Positions 1 to 4,910 of a stretch of 8,550 bases of DNA are shown here, in pieces; position 1 is the first letter of the stretch, and each line of letters starts with the position of its first letter. A program made the translations under genes and the position numbers. The DNA comes from Bacteroidia bacterium. GTDB taxonomy: Bacteria; Bacteroidota; Bacteroidia; Flavobacteriales; Flavobacteriaceae. The notes below the pieces were generated by a model, which did no database searches, had not been told where the DNA came from, and saw nothing but the letters and a program-made list of their open reading frames with translations. The stretch spans positions 1-8,550 of the forward strand of contig JAUIAA010000080.1 in NCBI GenBank assembly GCA_030425715.1. Direction: 5' to 3'.

Positions 1-467
1 CTTTTTTTATCGATGGGTATTCTAGTGTAGGCAATATCATGTCGGGGAGGTTTTTGGGGGAGAAAAATTACCCGCAAATTTGGATGTTGAGTAAGCAATT
101 GAACAAATACACTTTAATTATTTCTTCCATTTTAGGAGTTATTTGTTTTGCTTTATATTTTCCAATTGGAAGGCTTTTTAGCAACCAAAAAGAAGTATTG
201 GACTTGTTTTACAGCATTTTCTGGATTGTGATTTTAATGCAACCCATCAACGCGATAGCCTTTGTTTTTGATGGTATTTTTAAAGGAATGGCCGAGGCTG
301 TTGCCTTGCGAAACACGCTTTTAATTGCCACTTTTATAGGTTTTGTACCTGTATTATTATTAGGCGATGCCTTAGATTTAAAACTTTATGGTATTTGGAT
401 TGCCTTTACCGTTTGGATGCTTTTACGTGGCGGGATTTTAATTTATCTGTTTAAAAAGAAATATTGA
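1..467 (+). CDS. MATE-family efflux transporter, C-terminal part (5' end outside window)
   Basis: The reading frame is open from base 3, so the gene begins before the window; the ATG at 39 is internal. The visible 154 residues contain about four hydrophobic segments (around fragment residues 36-60, 68-92, 103-121 and 126-148). Two repeats typical of the MATE fold can be seen: FFIDGYSSVGNIMSGRFLGE near the start, like the 'DG...A..LVG...GA' loop opening the C-terminal half, and FVFDGIFKGMAEAVALRN, the same kind of loop later in the protein. MATE proteins are inner-membrane antiporters that export drugs and cationic or organic compounds using Na+ or H+ gradients. The protein ends in a basic KKKY tail, normal for the family. 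The substrate cannot be told from this fragment. The gene converges on the toxin-antitoxin module, with 102 bases between the two stop codons and no strong terminator hairpin there. Confidence 0.85.
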   Translation, partial: FFIDGYSSVGNIMSGRFLGEKNYPQIWMLSKQLNKYTLIISSILGVICFALYFPIGRLFSNQKEVLDLFYSIFWIVILMQPINAIAFVFDGIFKGMAEAVALRNTLLIATFIGFVPVLLLGDALDLKLYGIWIAFTVWMLLRGGILIYLFKKKY

Positions 468-509
468 GGGTTTATTGGTCTTTTCCTTCACAAAACGATC
501 CTTAATGTT

Positions 510-588
510 TTCAAAATCTTGAATTAAACATAATTAAGTAGAGCTAAGAGTTTTAACAGTAATAATAATCTATTCGAAATCTTGTATT
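510..588. repeat. Short imperfect direct repeat beside the hepT 3' end
   Basis: Bases 510-525 and 573-588 match at 14 of 16 positions. On the minus strand both encode the peptide IQDFE: the second copy is the very C-terminus of HepT (followed at once by TAG), while the first lies beyond the HepT stop in a short open stretch reading IQDFENIKDRFVKEKTNKP before running into the shadow of the MATE gene. It may be the remnant of a longer or second hepT-like gene end, or chance similarity in AT-rich DNA. Confidence 0.35.
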
Positions 589-899
589 TCCTTCAATAGT
601 TTTTTTAAGTGACGATTTATAATTGCCCAAACTATAGAATTATCAATACTATCATACGCGTGCACTAACCTATTTCTAAACCCGATGATTTGTTTGTCAT
701 ACTCAATTTCAATATCAGGATTAATTTTTCTTAATTGATTCAATGCTTCGCCAATGATTGCTAATTGTCTTTCCACGGCACTTTGAGTTTTTAAATCCTT
801 ATCATAAACATTGAAATCTGTAATGCCAACTGTAAATTTTTCTATCAAGTCGATAGCCATTAAAATATCAGATAGATATTTTTTGCTCTTTTCCGTCAT
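570..899 (-). CDS. hepT: HepT-like ribonuclease toxin (DUF86 family)
   Basis: A 109-residue, probably all-helical protein of usual HepT length. It carries the family signature R-x4-H-x-Y as RNRLVHAY, giving R75, H80 and Y82. In characterised HepT/MntA pairs this is the HEPN RNase active site, and the tyrosine is the residue AMPylated by the partner antitoxin. The N-terminus (MTEKSKKYLSDILMAIDLIE) and the QSAVERQLAIIGEALNQL helix are typical of the family. The ATG at 899 is preferred over the in-frame ATG at 860 because the family normally has about 14 residues before that position; this makes the gene overlap the upstream nucleotidyltransferase gene by 32 bases, pointing to coupled translation. 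The expected role is a cytoplasmic mRNA- or tRNA-targeting toxin held inactive by MntA. Family assignment is firm; toxicity is inferred. Confidence 0.9.
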   Translation of the reverse strand: MTEKSKKYLSDILMAIDLIEKFTVGITDFNVYDKDLKTQSAVERQLAIIGEALNQLRKINPDIEIEYDKQIIGFRNRLVHAYDSIDNSIVWAIINRHLKKLLKEIQDFE

Positions 900-1203
900 A
901 GATTAAAGTTTTTGTTGCATCAATGTTTTTCTTTAAAACAGGGTTTTTAATAGAGGCGTTGGTTAATAAATCAACTTTTCTTTGAAAGAATTGTTCAAAG
1001 TTATCCCAAATATTCATAAGGTTTTCTCCTCGTTCAATAGGATCTTCATTATCAATCTCAATTAACAAATCTATATCACTAGAATCCTCATTAAATTCAT
1101 TAGAAATTGAAGAGCCAAAGGCATATAAGTTTTTTACATTATGTGATTTACACAAAACCAAAAACTCTGTCATTCTATGTTTTATAGATTCTTTTAAGTT
1201 CAT
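868..1203 (-). CDS. mntA: MntA-like minimal nucleotidyltransferase antitoxin
   Basis: A 111-residue protein of the minimal nucleotidyltransferase family. The core is YAFGSSISNEFNEDSSDIDL: G30-S31, then the metal-binding pair D43 and D45, and a third carboxylate D78 in KVDLL. The spacer between GS and DxD is 11 residues, one more than the GSx10DxD usually quoted for MntA. In known systems MntA transfers AMP units from ATP to the HepT active-site tyrosine and so neutralises it. The start at ATG 1203 (MNLKESIKHR) is chosen because the open frame running back to 1335 crosses a terminator hairpin and encodes nothing family-like. The gene is first in a two-gene operon with hepT, with a 32-base overlap. 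All catalytic residues are present, so it looks functional. Confidence 0.88.
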   Translation of the reverse strand: MNLKESIKHRMTEFLVLCKSHNVKNLYAFGSSISNEFNEDSSDIDLLIEIDNEDPIERGENLMNIWDNFEQFFQRKVDLLTNASIKNPVLKKNIDATKTLIYDGKEQKISI

Positions 1204-1247
1204 AAAGCTAAAATAATGTATTTTTTTTGATACTCCTATTTTTACTA

Positions 1248-1262
1248 ATCCTGTTTTAGGAT
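1248..1262. repeat. Small inverted repeat upstream of the toxin-antitoxin operon
   Basis: ATCCT (1248-1252) and AGGAT (1258-1262) form a perfect 5-bp inverted repeat with a 5-base spacer, lying between the barrel-gene terminator and the mntA start at 1203. It could be an operator for the toxin-antitoxin operon or part of a leader hairpin. Short repeats of this size also occur by chance. Confidence 0.3.
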
Positions 1263-1268
1263 AAATAA

Positions 1269-1297
1269 ATCTCAGCAGGGTTAAAACCTGCTGAGAT
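1269..1297 (-). terminator. Intrinsic terminator after the barrel-protein genes
   Basis: A perfect 11-bp inverted repeat, arms 1269-1279 and 1287-1297 with a 7-base loop. The arms are by far the most GC-rich stretch nearby. On the minus strand it begins 7 bases after the stop codon of the barrel gene ending at 1305 and is followed by a T-rich run (TTATTTAT), so it fits a terminator of that transcript. It also separates this transcript from the toxin-antitoxin operon downstream. Confidence 0.8.
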
Positions 1298-1304
1298 AAA
1301 TATT

Positions 1305-1901
1305 TTAAAATTGTATTCCAAAGCTTATGCCCCAAGAACGCATGATTAAATCTAACGGTTCTTCAAATCCATTTTCGTAAATAGGTTTTGCTCCTTTTAA
1401 ATCGAGTTGGTTCATTTCTGCAAAAATATTGGTCGTAATATTAAAATTATCGTTTCTATAGATAGGTAACCCCATACCAAACCTACCTCCAAAACCTTTT
1501 TTAAATTGGTCTTTATTCAAACTAATAAGCGGTGTGCCTTGTATATATATGTAAATATTGTCTCTATCCACAAAATAAAACTTCAATACCCCTCCTAATT
1601 TTAACATAAACAAATTAGGATCGGCTAAAGTCTGAAATCCTCCCAAAACACCAATACTTAAATTTTTAAACACCAAATAATTATAGGCAAATTGCACTCC
1701 AAAAGATTTTAATTTAAATCCGTTATCCGCTATATCATCTTCATGCCCTGTGTGCCCTAGACCATAATTGTATTCTAATTTATTTACAAACACCGTTTCT
1801 AACTCTACAGTAGAATACCATTTTTTTAAATCTTTATCTGATTGTGCATTACATAGCATCCCGATACATAATACTAAAACGTGTATAATTTGTTTTTTCA
1901 T
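1305..1901 (-). CDS. Putative outer-membrane beta-barrel protein (198 aa)
   Basis: No specific family recognised. The N-terminus MKKQIIHVLVLCIGMLCNAQ is a classical signal peptide with likely cleavage at CNA|Q; the cysteines do not sit in a proper lipobox, so a lipoprotein is unlikely. The mature part consists of alternating polar/hydrophobic stretches with many aromatic residues (for example FGVQFAYNYLVF, LKFYFVDRDNIYIYIQG, WGISFGIQF) and ends in phenylalanine, the usual last residue of outer-membrane barrel proteins recognised by the BAM machinery. About eight strands would fit the length. Its start overlaps the stop of the preceding barrel gene by four bases (ATGA, 1901-1898), indicating translational coupling and a joint role. 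It is the last gene before the terminator at 1297-1269. Function and ligand are unknown. Confidence 0.75.
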   Translation of the reverse strand: MKKQIIHVLVLCIGMLCNAQSDKDLKKWYSTVELETVFVNKLEYNYGLGHTGHEDDIADNGFKLKSFGVQFAYNYLVFKNLSIGVLGGFQTLADPNLFMLKLGGVLKFYFVDRDNIYIYIQGTPLISLNKDQFKKGFGGRFGMGLPIYRNDNFNITTNIFAEMNQLDLKGAKPIYENGFEEPLDLIMRSWGISFGIQF

Positions 1902-2449
1902 TTTTTTAAAGGAAACGTAAATCCAAAAGCAGCAGCTCCTACAAATTGTCTTATACTTGGCTGAAAATAATAGGTAAAAGCGAGGTTAAAATTATGTTTA
2001 GGTCCTAATTCTAATCCAAGAGAGAAAGGAATATGTAATACCAATCCATTTTTATCCATATCATCAAAAGGAGTATAGGTAGTAAACGAACCTATTGAAG
2101 CACCTATTCCAGTTTCTAAATATGGTGCAACCCAAGGAATAGGTGCGGTAACTCTTGCTTTTCCTCCAATTAAAAATGCATTTGAAGTAGTTTCATACGT
2201 TGTGGGGTTTTGATTTAGATCTTTCCCATTTGATTTTGTTAAAATTAAACCCGCATAAGGTCTTATATCAAACCATTTAGAAATCGCAAATACATATTCT
2301 CCTTGTAAATAAAATCCAGGGCTAACGATATCAACATCATCATAAGGTGCGCTTAATCCATAACCTATGGCAACGTTTATCGCCTTTTCTTTTGTTTGTT
2401 GAGCTTTAACTTGAATTGACAATAAAAGTATTAAAATTGCTATACCCAA
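1898..2449 (-). CDS. Putative outer-membrane beta-barrel protein, signal-peptide start apparently frameshifted
   Basis: The body (about 183 residues) looks like a small outer-membrane barrel: glycine- and aromatic-rich alternating strands such as INVAIGYGLSAP, GFYLQGEYVFAI, APYLETGIGASIG and FNLAFTYYF. It has a hydrophobic leader (IAILILLLSIQVKA|QQ) that looks like a signal peptide. The stated start at 2449 is a TTG giving a leader without its usual basic N-terminus. An ATG at 2475 opens MGLPKINGF in another frame and would join the body exactly if one base were added in the TTTTTGGG run (2455-2445 region), giving a well-formed signal peptide; an ATG at 2456 would join with one base removed. 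The gene may therefore really begin at 2475 with a sequencing or natural frameshift. It lies just after lpxB and overlaps the next barrel gene by ATGA. Confidence 0.7.
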   Translation of the reverse strand: MGIAILILLLSIQVKAQQTKEKAINVAIGYGLSAPYDDVDIVSPGFYLQGEYVFAISKWFDIRPYAGLILTKSNGKDLNQNPTTYETTSNAFLIGGKARVTAPIPWVAPYLETGIGASIGSFTTYTPFDDMDKNGLVLHIPFSLGLELGPKHNFNLAFTYYFQPSIRQFVGAAAFGFTFPLKK

Positions 2450-2503
2450 AAACCATTAATTTTAGGGAGTCCCATTTTATGTAAATTTTAAAACTTTTAA
2501 AAA

Positions 2504-3622
2504 TCAAGAAACCTTAATAATCAAATTGGCAGTATTATCACTAGCTCCTTTACCTCCTAATTTTTGCTCTAGCTCAAAATAGTTGTTAAATATTTTTTCT
2601 CTGTTTTTATGGTCTAATATTTTATACAACTCGTCTTCTAAGCGTTTTTCATTAAAATCATTTTGTATCAATTCGGTAACGGCTTCTTTATCTAAAATTA
2701 AATTTACCAAAGAAATGTATTTGATGTTTTTTACCAATCTTTTCCCTATTTGATAAGAAATGGCATTGCCTTTATAACAAACCACTTCTGGCACTTTAAA
2801 CAAAGCAGTTTCTAGCGTTGCAGTACCCGAAGTTACCAATGCGGCATAAGCAACCGAAAGTAAATCATAGGTTTTATTTTCTATCAATGCAACCTTTTGG
2901 TTTTTGATAAATTCTTGGTAAAAAGCTTTGGGTTGTGAAGGTGCGCCTGCAATAACAAATTGAAAATCATCAAATTGATCTACCATTTTTAGCATTACTT
3001 CTAACATTTTTTTTATTTCCTGTTTTCGGCTACCTGGTAAAAGTGCGATGATTGGCTTATTATTTAGTTTATGCTCCTTTCGGAAGGTATCTAAATCTAA
3101 TACAGGTCTATCCGCAATAGCGTCTAACAAAGGGTGGCCAACAAAATGAACTGGAAAATGGTGCTTTTTTTCATAAAAATCCTTTTCAAAAGGAAGGATG
3201 ACATACATTTGGTCAACATCTCTTTTTATTTTATGGATTCTGTTTTCCTTCCAAGCCCAAATTTGAGGAGAAATATAGTAGTGAACAGGAATTTTTTCTT
3301 TTTTGGCAAATTCTGCAATACGCATGTTAAAACCAGGGTAATCCACTAAAATCAAGACATCGGGCTGGTAATTTAGAATGTCTTTTTTACAAAATTTAAT
3401 ATTGTTTAAAATGGTTTTTAAATTCATCAATACTTCGGCAAAACCCATAAAAGCCAAATCGCGGTAGTGTTTTACCAAATTGTCTTCTCCTGCCACCTTT
3501 GCCATCAAATCACCTCCCCAAAATCGAAATTGGGCATGTGCATCCCTTTCTTGCAAAGCTCTCATTAAATTAGAAGCGTGCAAATCGCCCGATGCCTCTC
3601 CTGCTATGATGTAGTATTTCAC
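2504..3622 (-). CDS. lpxB: Lipid-A-disaccharide synthase
   Basis: This glycosyltransferase (family GT19) joins UDP-2,3-diacylglucosamine and lipid X to form the beta-1,6 disaccharide of lipid A at the inner membrane. Using the GTG at 3622 the protein has 372 residues, close to the 382 of E. coli. Motifs in order: GEASGD (8-13), FWGGD (about 34-38), MGFAEVL (59-65), LVDYPGFN (92-99, with D94 matching the catalytic Asp of E. coli LpxB), YYISPQIWAWKENR (115-128), FVGHPLLD, LLPGSRKQEI (LPGSR 195-199) and VTSGTATLETAL (SGTATLE 265-271). The open frame extends back to 3679, but family members start at 'MKYYIIAGEASGD', so the GTG replacing that Met codon is the start. It begins 11 bases after the small membrane-protein gene. 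It shows that the organism makes lipid A. Confidence 0.96.
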   Translation of the reverse strand: MKYYIIAGEASGDLHASNLMRALQERDAHAQFRFWGGDLMAKVAGEDNLVKHYRDLAFMGFAEVLMNLKTILNNIKFCKKDILNYQPDVLILVDYPGFNMRIAEFAKKEKIPVHYYISPQIWAWKENRIHKIKRDVDQMYVILPFEKDFYEKKHHFPVHFVGHPLLDAIADRPVLDLDTFRKEHKLNNKPIIALLPGSRKQEIKKMLEVMLKMVDQFDDFQFVIAGAPSQPKAFYQEFIKNQKVALIENKTYDLLSVAYAALVTSGTATLETALFKVPEVVCYKGNAISYQIGKRLVKNIKYISLVNLILDKEAVTELIQNDFNEKRLEDELYKILDHKNREKIFNNYFELEQKLGGKGASDNTANLIIKVS

Positions 3623-3633
3623 TATTTTAAATT

Positions 3634-3915
3634 TTAAATAAACTGTGCGCCTAAAATTATTATTGCCAATGCAATGCATGCCAAAACCACCCCTCTTGCT
3701 CTATACTCTTGTTTCTTTTTTAAAAAAATAAAAAACACCAATAAGTTTGGCAAAGCCGATAAACCAATAATCTTGCCTAAAAACCCTTCCTCTATTATTA
3801 CTTTTAAGGTAGTTTCAAATTCGGCAGTACTCATCAATTCCACATACAAATAGAAACCAAAAATAGTTGCAATAATTGCTACCAAAAAACCAATAAAAAC
3901 CTCCTTTTTTATCAT
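3634..3915 (-). CDS. Small three-helix membrane protein of unknown function between surE and lpxB
   Basis: The 93-residue protein is not recognised. It starts with basic MIKK and has three hydrophobic segments (roughly residues 5-25, 46-67 and 74-92) separated by an acidic loop (ELMSTAEFETTLKVIIEEG) and a basic stretch (LKKKQEYRARG), so it should be an inner-membrane protein. The ATG at 3915 is preferred because it forms an ATGA overlap with the surE stop; an ATG at 3924 would add three residues (MES). lpxB follows after 11 bases. The tight packing between surE and lpxB implies joint expression. A role beside lipid A synthesis at the inner membrane is possible but rests on position only. No catalytic motif is visible. 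Confidence 0.8.
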   Translation of the reverse strand: MIKKEVFIGFLVAIIATIFGFYLYVELMSTAEFETTLKVIIEEGFLGKIIGLSALPNLLVFFIFLKKKQEYRARGVVLACIALAIIILGAQFI

Positions 3916-4682
3916 AGATTCCACTGTTTTAAGTTTTGCATAAATTTATGAGCAGTCAAATCAAATTGCACGGGAACCACAGAAATATAATTGTTTTCTA
4001 AAGCCCAAATATCTGTGTCTTCCCCTGCATCCATGTTAATAAATTTACCCGTAAGCCAATAATATTCTTTTCCAACAGGGTTGGTTCTCTTATCAAATTC
4101 TTCTACCCAATTTGCTCTTGCTTGTCGGCAAGTTTTAATGCCTTTAAACTCGTTATTTTTTAGTTTAGGAAAATTTACATTGAGCACTACGCCATCGGGT
4201 AAGCCATTTTGTAATACTTCCAAAGCTATTTTTTTCACATATTTTTTTAAACCTTCAAAATTGGCATTCCAAGAATAATCTAAGAGTGAAAACCCTATGG
4301 CGGGAATACCTTCAATTCCCGCTTCTATGGCCGCACTCATGGTGCCTGAATAAATTACATTGATCGAGGCATTAGAACCATGATTGATTCCTGATACACA
4401 TAAATCGGGTTTTCGGTTTAAAATTTCACTATTTGCCATTTTTACACAATCGGCTGGAGTACCAGAACAACGGTATTCTAACTGTGGTTCGTCTTCATTG
4501 GCTATCACATCGCAATACAACGTAGAATCCAAGGTAATTGCGTGCCCCATACCACTTTGAGGGCTGTCTGGCGCGATAACGACCACCTCTCCAATTTCGT
4601 TCATTACTTCAATTAGCGTTCTTATACCAGGAGCAGTAATTCCATCGTCATTGGTTACCAGAATTAATGGTTTTTTATCCAT
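3912..4682 (-). CDS. surE: 5'/3'-nucleotidase SurE
   Basis: SurE removes phosphate from nucleoside 5'- and 3'-monophosphates in the cytoplasm, is metal-dependent, and was named for stationary-phase survival. The 256-residue length is normal. The metal site is complete: TNDDG at 10-14 (D12, D13), S43 in PQSGMG, and N100 in SGINHG. Further family motifs are CSGTPADCV (72-80) and IYSGTMSAAIEA (110-121), and the late VPVQFDLTAH stretch (236-245). The ATG at 4682 gives the usual start 'MDKKPLILVTNDDG'. It is the first gene of the minus-strand operon, with a Bacteroidota-like -7 element just upstream and an ATGA overlap with the next gene. Confidence 0.97.
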   Translation of the reverse strand: MDKKPLILVTNDDGITAPGIRTLIEVMNEIGEVVVIAPDSPQSGMGHAITLDSTLYCDVIANEDEPQLEYRCSGTPADCVKMANSEILNRKPDLCVSGINHGSNASINVIYSGTMSAAIEAGIEGIPAIGFSLLDYSWNANFEGLKKYVKKIALEVLQNGLPDGVVLNVNFPKLKNNEFKGIKTCRQARANWVEEFDKRTNPVGKEYYWLTGKFINMDAGEDTDIWALENNYISVVPVQFDLTAHKFMQNLKQWNL

Positions 4683-4698
4683 AAATTTTAATTTGAAA

Positions 4699-4706
4699 CA
4701 AATTTA
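4699..4706 (-). promoter_or_regulatory. Probable -7 promoter element for the surE operon
   Basis: On the minus strand the bases read TAAATTTG, an exact match to the Bacteroidota -7 consensus TAnnTTTG. It lies 16 bases before the surE ATG, so the leader would be only about ten bases long. No good TTTG -33 box is seen at the expected distance. The element overlaps a 6-bp inverted repeat (4690-4695 with 4699-4704). Confidence 0.45.
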
Positions 4707-4762
4707 ATCTTTTTGATTTTACTAAGTTTCATTTATGTTTAACAATTTATTAGCAAAGAATC

Positions 4763-4790
4763 TGTTATGATATGATTAATATTGTTATGA
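4763..4790. repeat. Direct repeat TGTTATGA spaced 20 bp in the surE-prc control region
   Basis: TGTTATGA occurs at 4763-4770 and again at 4783-4790, start to start exactly 20 bases, about two helical turns. It sits between the two divergent operons, where a dimeric regulator could bind one face of the DNA. Chance is possible in this AT-rich stretch. Otherwise the 228-base gap (4683-4910) shows only candidate promoters and no small gene. Confidence 0.3.
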
Positions 4791-4837
4791 ATTACTAAAA
4801 TATCCCTCAAGGTATCGTGTTTTATAAGAGAAAATTA

Positions 4838-4875
4838 TAATTTCGATTTAAAATAATAGGAAATTATTATCTTGT
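4838..4875 (+). promoter_or_regulatory. Candidate promoter region of prc
   Basis: Two imperfect Bacteroidota -7 elements are visible ahead of prc: TAATTTCG at 4838-4845 (one mismatch to TAnnTTTG) and TATCTTG at 4868-4874 (one T short). They would give leaders of roughly 60 and 30 bases. Neither has a clear TTTG -33 partner, so the choice between them is open. Confidence 0.3.
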
Positions 4876-4910
4876 GCCAGAATATATTGTTGGGTGACAA
4901 ATAAATATTC

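Noticed and set aside
518..538. AT-only hairpin between the MATE and hepT stops as a terminator
   Set aside because: The stem is interrupted by a bulge, is almost purely A-T and has no T-run behind it, so it is not convincing.
858..860. ATG at 860 as the hepT start, which would avoid the overlap with mntA
   Set aside because: It would remove the first helix residues normally present in HepT proteins; the 899 start matches the usual N-terminus.
1204..1335. 44-residue upstream extension of the MntA-like protein
   Set aside because: It would read through the terminator hairpin at 1269-1297 and overlap the barrel gene, and the extra residues do not resemble the family; the ATG at 1203 gives the normal N-terminus.
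3623..3679. 19-residue N-terminal extension of LpxB from an ATG at 3679
   Set aside because: It would overlap the small membrane-protein gene by 46 bases, and the family begins at the position of the GTG at 3622.
3134..4278. Plus-strand open frames antisense to lpxB (3134-3349) and surE (4081-4278)
   Set aside because: Both are antisense to conserved coding motifs and lack domain or signal-peptide features of their own.
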